64,000 nt of DNA from Paenibacillus_T sp033239625 (GTDB lineage Bacteria; Bacillota; Bacilli; Paenibacillales; Paenibacillaceae): the NCBI RefSeq assembly GCF_033239625.1, contig NZ_BTCK01000009.1, positions 83,546 through 147,545 of the forward strand, in the 5' to 3' direction. Below are positions 17,093 to 24,535 of the stretch, piece by piece. A model generated the notes under the pieces. That model made no database searches and was not told where the DNA came from. It was given only the letters and a program-made list of their open reading frames with translations. A program made the position numbers and the translations under genes. Every line of letters starts with the position of its first letter. Position 1 is the stretch's first letter.

Positions 17093-17130
17093 AAAAGACC
17101 TCATACAATGTATACTGTATGAAGTCTTTT
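17093..17130 (-). terminator. Terminator of GH5 glucanase 1
   Basis: AAAAGAC-C-TCATACA pairs with TGTATGA-A-GTCTTTT around an 8-base loop, with T runs on both strands. It lies 50 bp past the stop of the gene at 17178. Confidence 0.8.
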
Positions 17131-17177
17131 TTATCTGAATAATTTGTACCAGACCTTATTGTCTTATGCTTAGTATC

Positions 17178-19697
17178 CTATTGACCTGTAGCTTGGGACA
17201 TCAAGTATTGAGCATCCCGGATCAGGAAATCAGCAGCTTCCGCCGAAATATGCTTACCTCTTTGAGCATTCACTTCATTCACCAAGGCAGTCAGAGCATT
17301 CGAATTCAACTTGCTTTGCAAGCTGTCAGCGATACCTGCATTATCAATCCATCCGGCATTCTTAAAGCTTGTTACCATGTCCTTCAGGGATTGAATACTG
17401 GTATTAGTTTGGAATACGATTTCTTTGGTGCTAATATTTCCTGCCAGATCACTTGCTGTTACGATAAGGGTATGTGAACCGAGCGGCAGCTTATAGAGCT
17501 GGATAGTTGCTCCTTGCTGCACATCCTTCCCATCCACTGTGACCGTGGTCTTGCTGGTGTCAACCCCGGAGAACTTATCATCCAGAGTAATAACAGGTGA
17601 AATATCCGTAGAATCGTTGTATGTGCCATTCACTACACCAGCAGTCGTAATCGTCGGACCAGTCAAATCCAATTTGAAGCTAATGGATTTCGTTGTTTCT
17701 ACATTTCCCGAGTTGTCCGTCGAACGATAGCTAACCGAATACTGGCCGTCATTATTCAATGTGAATGGTGCCGTGTAAGTTTGCCATGTAGTCCTGCCAT
17801 CCAGACTATACTCTGTTTTTGATGAATTATCATTTGTAGTTAAGCTGACTGTCACACCCGATGTATACCAGCCGTCATTGCCGTTTGGTGTTGTCGGATC
17901 TATTGCTGCTGTAGTTACTACAGGAGCAGTGTATGTCAATTGACCATCAGCTTGATTAATTAAGAGATCCTGTACTTCCCCAGACTGGAAATGTAACTTT
18001 ATCACAAATTGAGGTAATGTTTTGTCATATTCCTGGTTAAAGAATTTGTCTGTCATTGTTATTGTATTAGCTGTATAGTCAACTTTGTATGCCTCGAAAG
18101 GTTTATAATTTGACCAACTCAATTCTCCAACATGCGGATATGAACCATCTACTTTCACAGCTTCTAAAGATCTAAGCTTTGAACCATTAAATTGTACAGG
18201 AATAACAAAATTTGATGTACTTCCTGTTACTGAACCTACAACTGGAGTTGAATATCTAATTAAATCAGTATCCCAATCAGCACCTGCTGAAAATTTAAAA
18301 GTCAAAGTAGCTTTAGTCCCATAACCATCAATCATTAGGTTGCTTACATAAGAACCTTTTAAAGTTACAGTACTATTGGCATAAGTATAATCTTGTCCTT
18401 CTACTAACTTAGTCGTTCCCTTATAAATTGAATTTAAGGTATTGCCATTTAAGATCACTGGTATATTAGCATCGCTATTCTTATCTTGATCTTTAATGAA
18501 AACTCTGTCTGATGCTGTATAAGAATTTCGTCCAGCCCAAGCACCTTTTAACGCTGCCATTAATTTTGGTTCTTTCCAAGTTAAGTTAATTCTATCTAGT
18601 GCTTGACCAGCATCCCAATACATCGGGGTTATTCCAGATACTTTATTAGCATAATAATTTATATATTCGAAATACTGCAGCCTGTCGCCTGGTTCACTAT
18701 ATTCATTGCCAGCCCAAGTCTCATCCTGTACAACCCCTATTCCTTTACTTACAAGCGCATTATAAGCACTATCAACATATTCCCTAACATTTGCCTTCGT
18801 TAATTCGTTGAAGCTATCATATCCAGCTATACCTTGATCGTAAAACCAGGCAGAATAACCATGAAAAGCTCCCATTATATTAGGATCGTTTAAATCCAGT
18901 ATTGTTTTAGCCAAAGGCTCGGTCCATTGTGAACTGGAGTTATGCCATACAGGAGGCATAATCAACATACGAGTTGCGTTATTTCCACCTGTGGATCTGA
19001 CAATATCATGGAAATGCTTATTAAGGTCTGCCATCCTCTGATTCACAATTGGCGCTTTTTCAGCTTTATCAGCATCAGTACCATATTGGTCATATATTTC
19101 GCCACTATGGTTCCTCGGCATAACCTCGTTCGTTGACTCAAAGCTTACCTTAGAATCAAAATCCTTAAAGGTATTAGCTAACTGAGTCCAAACAGCCTCA
19201 AATTTCGCCTTTGTTTCTCCATTATCATCATCTGCTTCATAATAACGCAACCAATCACTGTCATGATGTGTATTTACGATTACATAAAGGCCATCCTCAA
19301 CTGCCCATTGAACAGCCTGGACATAACGCCCTAAAAAGTCTGGTTCAATTGTATAAGCTGGAGCTGCTCCTAAACGGGTGTTAACTGTTAAAGGTATACG
19401 TAAACTCTTGAAGCCTTGAGCTGCTATTGCATCTATTTGGGCTTTAGTCACACGTGGGTTTCCCCAAATTGTTTCATCTGAATATTCCCAGGCCCAATTA
19501 TTAACAGCATCAAAGGTATTACCAAGATTCGTTCCTGGATACATGGCTGCTGCATACTGTGTGGATGCAGTTTGTGGAATTGGCTTAGGGCTTTCGTTAT
19601 CCACTGTTTCTGCTTTAACCGTTAAAGCAGGTGTAACGAAGAAAGTTGTTAATGCTGCTGTACACGCCATAACCAGTAGCTTTTTGGTTTTTTTCAT
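17178..19697 (-). CDS. Secreted GH5 endoglucanase 1 with CBM_X2, CBM46-like, Ig-like and FIMAH modules
   Basis: 839 residues, exported (MKKTKKLLVMACTAALTTFF, cleavage near VKAE). GGGAGG lies 9 bases before the ATG. The GH5 catalytic domain spans about 45-390: NLGNTFDA, HHD at 144-146, acid/base Glu191 in FESTNE, and probable nucleophile Glu326 in VVQDETW. These deviate from the usual NEP and GEYG contexts kept in the second GH5 here, so specificity may differ. Then come a CBM_X2 domain (about 395-480), a CBM46-like domain (to about 590), Ig-like domains (WYTSGVTVSLTTND; LDDKFSGVDTSKTTVTVDG) and a C-terminal FIMAH domain (last 70 residues). The enzyme should cut beta-1,4-glucan or xyloglucan outside the cell. 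A cre-like site lies about 295 bp upstream. Confidence 0.88.
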   Translation of the reverse strand: MKKTKKLLVMACTAALTTFFVTPALTVKAETVDNESPKPIPQTASTQYAAAMYPGTNLGNTFDAVNNWAWEYSDETIWGNPRVTKAQIDAIAAQGFKSLRIPLTVNTRLGAAPAYTIEPDFLGRYVQAVQWAVEDGLYVIVNTHHDSDWLRYYEADDDNGETKAKFEAVWTQLANTFKDFDSKVSFESTNEVMPRNHSGEIYDQYGTDADKAEKAPIVNQRMADLNKHFHDIVRSTGGNNATRMLIMPPVWHNSSSQWTEPLAKTILDLNDPNIMGAFHGYSAWFYDQGIAGYDSFNELTKANVREYVDSAYNALVSKGIGVVQDETWAGNEYSEPGDRLQYFEYINYYANKVSGITPMYWDAGQALDRINLTWKEPKLMAALKGAWAGRNSYTASDRVFIKDQDKNSDANIPVILNGNTLNSIYKGTTKLVEGQDYTYANSTVTLKGSYVSNLMIDGYGTKATLTFKFSAGADWDTDLIRYSTPVVGSVTGSTSNFVIPVQFNGSKLRSLEAVKVDGSYPHVGELSWSNYKPFEAYKVDYTANTITMTDKFFNQEYDKTLPQFVIKLHFQSGEVQDLLINQADGQLTYTAPVVTTAAIDPTTPNGNDGWYTSGVTVSLTTNDNSSKTEYSLDGRTTWQTYTAPFTLNNDGQYSVSYRSTDNSGNVETTKSISFKLDLTGPTITTAGVVNGTYNDSTDISPVITLDDKFSGVDTSKTTVTVDGKDVQQGATIQLYKLPLGSHTLIVTASDLAGNISTKEIVFQTNTSIQSLKDMVTSFKNAGWIDNAGIADSLQSKLNSNALTALVNEVNAQRGKHISAEAADFLIRDAQYLMSQATGQ

Positions 19698-20269
19698 TGT
19701 TATGATCCTCCCTTAATTTTATTAATTGTACGATTGGTAGATTGTTATTATGTAGATGAACTGTTCTACCATTGTCTAATCCGAATATTGCTGGCAGCGC
19801 CTGTTAAACCTCCTTTCTTCATACAACTTCCGCACATCCCGATGGATAATGAGGGGCAGATCGGTAACTTCGTTTCGGCAGCCTTGGGGCGCAAAAAAAA
19901 CTACTCTGACAGAGAGGACGAGCTGCCATTGCCGGTTGTAGCATAATTGCGTGTAAATTCATGGATTTGCTTCAGCATCACCACCTTAATTGGGAAGCGC
20001 TTTCATTCCCTGCTTTTCATTATACTGATTTGTACAAAAGCGACCTTGATTTTATAGTCAGAAACATAGCACAATAAGGACAATGCGACGACTGGTCGGG
20101 GGAAATACAAATCGTTGATAAACCCATCTCTTTTCAATGTTCAGAGTGCAGAACGAGTACCTGCGCCGAACTTCGTGGAAAGAAAATTCAGGTAAATTGC
20201 ACATAAAAAAACCAATCACTTATTTCAATATAAGGCGCTGCAGCTTGCAATTCGAACTGATCGGTAATG
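19698..20269. other. Upstream region of GH5 glucanase 1
   Basis: No gene is seen; a 70-codon plus frame at 19734 has no support. Besides the cre-like site (19992-20005) the region has ATAGCACAATAAGGACAATG at about 20063. A near copy, ATAGCACAATAAAGACAACC, lies upstream of the second GH5 gene (about 43964), so both glucanase leaders share a second motif of unknown role. Confidence 0.5.
19992..20005. promoter_or_regulatory. cre-like CcpA site upstream of GH5 glucanase 1
   Basis: GGGAAGCGCTTTCA matches the catabolite-responsive element consensus TGWAARCGYTTWCA at 12 of 14 positions, including the central CG. It lies about 295 bp upstream of the start codon. Carbon catabolite control of a glucanase is expected; distance to the true promoter is unknown. 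Confidence 0.55.
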
Positions 20270-20276
20270 TAAAATA

Positions 20277-20404
20277 GTTCTTGTTATTCCTCGGGAATGT
20301 TATCAAGTTCTTGTCATTTGGTTATGACAAGAACTTGATAACATAAAACAAAAAAGCCGCAGTTTATGCGACTTTTAATGTTACTATGTTCTTGTCACCC
20401 GACA
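20277..20404 (-). repeat. GACAAGAAC element, copy c, with 20-bp perfect inverted repeat
   Basis: Four cores lie at 20277, 20307, 20326 and 20388; the first two are 30 bp apart. Bases 20298-20317 and 20324-20343 form a perfect 20-bp stem around a 6-base loop. A GC hairpin (20354-20374) follows, and on the minus strand the element begins at 20404 with TGTC-GGGT-GACA-AGAAC. Bases 20291-20380 are about 80% identical to 40031-40119. No transposase is nearby. Confidence 0.7.
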
Positions 20405-20436
20405 CTGGTTCCTTTTTTGTCGCTGGTGCCGCTGAC

Positions 20437-20461
20437 ACGGCAGCCGTATCTCGGCTGCCGT
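20437..20461. terminator. GC-rich hairpin
   Basis: ACGGCAGCCG and CGGCTGCCGT form a perfect 10-bp stem around TATCT, followed by TCATTTTATT on the plus strand. It lies directly after the stop of the carboxymuconolactone-decarboxylase remnant in minus orientation, with a poor T tail on that side. Confidence 0.5.
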
Positions 20462-20466
20462 TCATT

Positions 20467-20574
20467 TTATTCACCAAATATTGCTTTTGCTAAGTTAAAG
20501 GCCGACCATGCCTTTGGCCATCCTGCATAGAAAGCTAAATGGGTAATCAATTCCACCATGTGGTTAAAAAACAT
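20467..20574 (-). pseudogene. C-terminal remnant of a carboxymuconolactone decarboxylase family protein
   Basis: A 35-codon minus frame encodes ELITHLAFYAGWPKAWSAFN followed by LAKAIFGE and a stop. This is the typical end of small carboxymuconolactone decarboxylase/AhpD-like proteins (ITHLAFYAGWP is nearly invariant). The N-terminal two thirds, with the catalytic cysteines, are missing; upstream sequence does not continue the family. Probably a deletion relic. Confidence 0.6.
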
Positions 20575-20805
20575 TCTCCTAAACGGACATTTTGTTGAAA
20601 GTTTGAGAGATTAATAGATTCTATAATGCTGCCGGTAGCCATCTCTGATGACTGGATTATAGCCACCGGCTACAGCAGTTTGTCATGCCGAGAGAAGCAG
20701 AAGCAACAAGGCTACTGTCATAATGACGATTGTTCTACTTATTCTTATCGTCAAGATTGCGCTCCCTTTAATGTTTTCGGTTTGTCATCCTTATGCTGAA
20801 TTTAG

Positions 20806-22092
20806 CTACCAATTGCCCCTTTGTGTCTGAAATAGCGTCTCTACATGGCTTGCAAGCATCTCAAGCGCAGGCTTTATGGAATTTGGCTCGAACAACATTG
20901 GGAATACGTCTGCGAACTCTTTAGAACGCTCATTAAGAATACCGTAATGATTAAAAAACATAGGATTTAACTGAAACGTTGCAGGCACGGAATTGGCCGT
21001 CTCCATCTCCATGACACGAAGCAATTCTTCTTGTTGTAACAGCGGCTTATCCATATAATTAAACCTCATACCCACCAGCGCATTGTAATTCGCGAAGCGC
21101 AACGCTTCCCCTTCGTTGTCGCCGGCCAGCGCCTTTAGCAATTCCACTGCCGCTGTCTTATTCTTCGATTCGGCAGATACCGCCAGCCCTGTCGTCAGCA
21201 TTGTATTATGCCTCTTGCCATCAGCGAACAGTGGCATACGGGCGATTCGAAGATTGATATTATCATTCAGCAAGGCGTACAAGTCTGATGGCCTTCCGAT
21301 TCCTAGCGCCTTTTGACCGCCCTTATTTGCCGCATTAGATCGCTGAACGCGCATATCCGAAACATATCGCTCGAAAGCGGCTACCGTCGAATCGCTGTCT
21401 AAATGCTCGATAAAATGCAAGCCGTCCTCAGAAGTATAAGCGCCACCCAATCCCTGAATGATAGGCTCGACCGCATCAAACTTATCGGGAATATCGGTAA
21501 TGAAGCCATTCGAATTCAATTGTTGCGATGCTGAAACGAAATCGTCCCACGTCCAGCTTTCATGCGGTGCAGGTATATTGAGTTGTCCAAATATTTGTTC
21601 ATCATAATATACAACCATCGGCTCGCTCTTGACAGGAATCATAATGGCCTTTCCGTTCACCCTAGTACGGTCGATTAGTTGTGCATATGCCCCATTCCAC
21701 CCGGACAACTGCACGACAGGATCAAGGTTTTCCAACTCATTTGGGCCGGCGACCCATCGAGTCTGATACGGAACCACCTCGATAATGTCAGGCAACGGAT
21801 CTGTAGGAATCGTGGAAGGCTCATCTGTTATGAAACTAATATCGATTAACTCAATGTCTAAATTAGGATTTTGAGTTTGAAAATCTCTTAACTTGTCATA
21901 AAGCGGTCCCTTAGAAGCTTCGTCAAGCTGATGTACGCGCCCGTTTCCAACTTTTGTGGGACTGACAATTGCTATTCGCAATTTGCCCGACAGACCCTCC
22001 TCTTCAACCATTAGGTTGGAATCGTTCTGACATGCCGATAACAGCAGCAGGACCATCGTGACAATCAAGGATGTTTTTAGCACTCTTTTCAT
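20806..22092 (-). CDS. Extracellular solute-binding lipoprotein (family 1)
   Basis: 428 residues. The ATG at 22092 is chosen because AGGAGG lies 8 bases upstream and a lipoprotein signal follows directly (KRVLKTSLIVTMVLLLLSAC, lipobox LSAC). The mature protein has the periplasmic-binding-protein layout of carbohydrate ABC receptors: DIIEVVPYQTRW, then GKAIMIPVKSEPMVVYYDE and ESWTWDDFVSASQQL, and a C-terminal helix-rich lobe (NKTAAVELLKALAG). No permease or ATPase gene accompanies it. A 22-codon leader ORF ends just before its ribosome binding site. The ligand is unknown, a sugar or oligosaccharide by family habit. Confidence 0.8.
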   Translation of the reverse strand: MKRVLKTSLIVTMVLLLLSACQNDSNLMVEEEGLSGKLRIAIVSPTKVGNGRVHQLDEASKGPLYDKLRDFQTQNPNLDIELIDISFITDEPSTIPTDPLPDIIEVVPYQTRWVAGPNELENLDPVVQLSGWNGAYAQLIDRTRVNGKAIMIPVKSEPMVVYYDEQIFGQLNIPAPHESWTWDDFVSASQQLNSNGFITDIPDKFDAVEPIIQGLGGAYTSEDGLHFIEHLDSDSTVAAFERYVSDMRVQRSNAANKGGQKALGIGRPSDLYALLNDNINLRIARMPLFADGKRHNTMLTTGLAVSAESKNKTAAVELLKALAGDNEGEALRFANYNALVGMRFNYMDKPLLQQEELLRVMEMETANSVPATFQLNPMFFNHYGILNERSKEFADVFPMLFEPNSIKPALEMLASHVETLFQTQRGNW

Positions 22093-22106
22093 CAAGATTC
22101 CTCCTA

Positions 22107-22175
22107 TTAAATTTTGGCCTGTAAATACCATTCTGCTTGGGAAAACAATTGCAGAAAGAAGGATAAACCCTCCAT
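22107..22175 (-). CDS. Possible 22-codon leader peptide upstream of the solute-binding gene
   Basis: ATG at 22175 is preceded by GGAGGTGA at 4-5 bases, a near-perfect ribosome binding site. The frame runs 22 codons (MEGLSFFLQLF then SQAEWYLQAKI) to TAA at 22107. The AGGAGG of the next gene begins within a base of that stop. Such spacing suits translational coupling or a regulatory leader. It has no rare-codon run or repeated amino acid that would point to classical attenuation, so a true small protein is also possible. Confidence 0.45.
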   Translation of the reverse strand: MEGLSFFLQLFSQAEWYLQAKI

Positions 22176-22196
22176 TGTTCACCTCCAAAAGGATAG

Positions 22197-22230
22197 AACA
22201 AAGACCAGAACATTAAGTCTGGTCTTTGTT
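22197..22230. terminator. Long hairpin upstream of the leader ORF
   Basis: AACAAAGACCAGA and TCTGGTCTTTGTT form a perfect 13-bp stem around an 8-base loop. It is followed by CTTTGTTCTT on the plus strand; the minus strand lacks a T run. It could be a plus-strand terminator or a structured 5' leader for the solute-binding gene. Confidence 0.5.
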
Positions 22231-22842
22231 CTTTGTTCTTAGCTTTGATTAAGACGCCGATCAGACACAATCTTTTCGGCAAACTTGAACTGCATCAATG
22301 AAATACCACAAAAATTTATTAAATCCTGAATTACAAAACTCATTGCTGCAATATGCAGAAGTAGGTGTTGCATCTTGCGCATACAAGAGTTTTTTACATA
22401 TTTATACTATTCAAACAGAGAAAAGGGGACAACCCTTCAAATGATATGTAATCTGTATGATGTCCTAATATTTGTAAGGTCATATTAAACGAACCTGGCA
22501 ACGAGTGTGAAAGAAGTCGTTAACCATTTCGCCGTGGGTGCAGCTTTCATCACTCGTTTTTTCTTCGTTTACGCACCATAACGCATAAGAAAGTTAGATT
22601 TCAACAGCAAAAACCATTTCAAGCCATGGGAATCTCCTCTAGCAATGCGTGCCTACAGCTTTCTTTCTTGTTAATCGGCCGCAGATCTTCCACTTCCCAT
22701 TTACCTTCCTTCCACGACCCGGTCGAGAATCGCTTCAATATCTCTATCGCTATTAACAAGTAGTTGTGACACGCTTCAGCTAGGCAAGGAACCTCTAACG
22801 ACTAAACAACGTAATTCCTCTCACTTGGATACGAACGAAATG
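22231..22842. other. Gene-free stretch with no recognised content
   Basis: Several short minus-strand frames with protein-like composition exist near 22650-22790 (one reads SDRDIEAILDRVVEGR and stops). None reaches 60 codons or matches a family I know. It may be decayed coding DNA between the solute-binding gene and the pyrimidine operon terminator. Confidence 0.4.
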
Positions 22843-22879
22843 AAGAAGGCCGCCAGTTTTAATTCATGGCGGCCTTCTT
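22843..22879 (-). terminator. Terminator of the pyrimidine catabolism operon
   Basis: AAGAAGGCCGCCA pairs perfectly with TGGCGGCCTTCTT (13 bp) around an 11-base loop. It starts 2 bp after the stop of the last operon gene. The minus-strand tail is TTCATTTCGTTCG. Confidence 0.85.
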
Positions 22880-22880
22880 G

Positions 22881-23102
22881 TCATCCCTTCATCCGAGCTA
22901 TCAGCAGTGTCACCACATACTTGCGCGCATCCGCTGTCAACAATTGCAACCGGGATTGCTCCACCGCATCGACCGTATCGCCGCGTGTGAAGGTTACGGC
23001 CGAGCCGTCCAAATCCTCGCTGATGCCCACGATCCGATAACCATCGTTCAGCAATAAGTCAATCGCACGCTTCTCTTCGAGGAACGCCGCGTACGCGCTC
23101 AT
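22881..23102 (-). CDS. Small conserved-looking protein at the end of the pyrimidine operon
   Basis: 73 residues; function unknown. It starts at an ATG that overlaps the TGA of the dihydropyrimidinase gene, the mark of translational coupling, and ends 2 bp before the operon terminator, so it is a genuine last gene and not a shadow frame. The product is mixed alpha/beta (AFLEEKRAIDLLLNDGYRIV, GSAVTFTRGD, a C-terminal helix ending VVTLLIARMKG). There are no cysteines, signal peptide or membrane helix. Its placement suggests an accessory role with dihydropyrimidinase or PreA-PreT, but no motif shows which. Confidence 0.65.
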   Translation of the reverse strand: MSAYAAFLEEKRAIDLLLNDGYRIVGISEDLDGSAVTFTRGDTVDAVEQSRLQLLTADARKYVVTLLIARMKG

Positions 23103-24532
23103 GGCCCAACACGCTCGGTCGTCTCCGCCGCTTTCGGAGGAACGTTCACGGTTTGGCCGAATCGGCTGCGCCGCAAGTACTGCCCGCTGCCCGGTATGCC
23201 GACGAATTGTTTGTCACGGACGACGAATTCGCCGCGCACGAGCACCGTCACTGGCTCTCCGATTACCTCCATTCCCTCGAATGCGTTATAGTCTACCCGC
23301 ATATGATGCGTCTCCGCGGATAATGTCCGCTGCGCGTTCGGATCGAAGATGACAAGGTCTGCGTCGCTGCCGACGGCGATCGTCCCTTTCTTCGGGAACA
23401 GCCCGAAGAGCTTCGCACTGGCGGTCGATATGATATCGACGAATTGATTCACGGTTAAACGTCCCTTCGCTACGCCCTCCGAGAAGAGCAGACTGAATCG
23501 GTCTTCAATGGTCGGTCCGCCGTTGGGGATTTTGGAGAAGTCGCCAAGCCCCAGTTCCTTCTGCCCTTTGAAGTCGAATGAACACTGATCCGACCCTACG
23601 GCTTGCAACGAGCCGTTCCACAGCGCATCCCACAGGACAGCCTGATGATGCTTCTCCCGCAATGGAGGAGACCAGACATACTTCGCTCCTTCGAAGTTCG
23701 GCCTCTCTAGATAAGACACATCCAGCGTCAAATATTGCGGGCATGTCTCACCGTACACCCGTAAGCCTCTGCGCCTGGCTTCCGCAATCTTCTCTACCGC
23801 CTCAGCGCAAGTGACATGGACGACATAGAGCTGCGAATCCGCCAGTTCTGTCAAGCTAACCGCTCGTCCCGTCGCCTCGCCTTCCAGTACGGACGGTCGC
23901 GTGAGCGCGTGATAGATCGGATCGGTGTTCCCTTCCTCCAGCGCTTTGTCGATCAGATACGCAATCACATCGCCGTTCTCAGCGTGGACCATGACCAGCG
24001 CACCTTGCTGGCGAGCAAGCTGAAGCGTGCGAAGCAGGGTGCCGTCATCCGCCTGAAGCACATTCTTGTAAGCCATGAACACCTTGAGCGAGGTGATGCC
24101 TTCTTCTTCTATGATTTGCGGCAGCTCCAGCAGCACATTGTCGTTCACTTCGCCGACCATAAGATGAAAGCCATAATCGATCACGGCTTTGCCGGAAGCC
24201 TTGGCGTGCCACGCTGCCACGGACTCGTTCAGCGGCACTCCCTTGGTTGTAAGACAAAAATCGATGATCGTCGTCGTGCCGCCGAACGCCGCAGCGATCG
24301 TGCCGCTCTCGAAGTCATCCCGCGTCACGGTGCCGCCGAACGGCATATCCAAATGCGTGTGCGGATCAACGCCGCCAGGGAACAAATAGCAGCCGTCAGC
24401 ATCGATCACCTCGGCGGCATCATCCGAAAGATCGGCACCGATGCTGGCAATGATGCCATTCTCGATCAGAATATCGCCTTTGTAGCTGTCCGTTGCAGTG
24501 ACGACCGTACCGTTCTTTATCAGCTTCCTCAT
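23099..24532 (-). CDS. hydA: Dihydropyrimidinase
   Basis: 477 residues, cytosolic zinc amidohydrolase that opens dihydrouracil or dihydrothymine to the N-carbamoyl-beta-amino acid, step two of reductive pyrimidine breakdown. Visible residues: metal-binding DPHTHLDM (His58, His60), the lysine carboxylated to bridge the metals (Lys150 in TSLKVFMAYK), MVHAENGD, YVVHVTCAEAV and the last metal Asp in VGSDQCSF. ETCPQYLTLD is a dihydropyrimidinase hallmark separating it from allantoinase. The length fits the family. It starts 3 bp after preA and overlaps the next small gene by ATGA. D-hydantoinases are very similar, but the operon settles the role. Confidence 0.93.
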   Translation of the reverse strand: MRKLIKNGTVVTATDSYKGDILIENGIIASIGADLSDDAAEVIDADGCYLFPGGVDPHTHLDMPFGGTVTRDDFESGTIAAAFGGTTTIIDFCLTTKGVPLNESVAAWHAKASGKAVIDYGFHLMVGEVNDNVLLELPQIIEEEGITSLKVFMAYKNVLQADDGTLLRTLQLARQQGALVMVHAENGDVIAYLIDKALEEGNTDPIYHALTRPSVLEGEATGRAVSLTELADSQLYVVHVTCAEAVEKIAEARRRGLRVYGETCPQYLTLDVSYLERPNFEGAKYVWSPPLREKHHQAVLWDALWNGSLQAVGSDQCSFDFKGQKELGLGDFSKIPNGGPTIEDRFSLLFSEGVAKGRLTVNQFVDIISTASAKLFGLFPKKGTIAVGSDADLVIFDPNAQRTLSAETHHMRVDYNAFEGMEVIGEPVTVLVRGEFVVRDKQFVGIPGSGQYLRRSRFGQTVNVPPKAAETTERVGP

Positions 24533-24535
24533 CGC

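Noticed and set aside
19734..19946. 70-codon plus frame upstream of GH5 glucanase 1
   Set aside because: No ribosome binding site and no protein-like pattern; lies in a promoter region.
20291..20343. CRISPR-like array
   Set aside because: Only a few copies of the core exist, spacing varies and inverted copies occur; no spacer pattern and no cas genes.
14088..20404. Calling the 6.3-kb block a defined mobile element
   Set aside because: The left end has lost its terminal bases, no target duplication could be shown and no transposase is present; kept as a hypothesis in the findings only.
22197..22230. Riboswitch ahead of the solute-binding gene
   Set aside because: Only a single simple hairpin is visible, with no conserved aptamer-like sequence.
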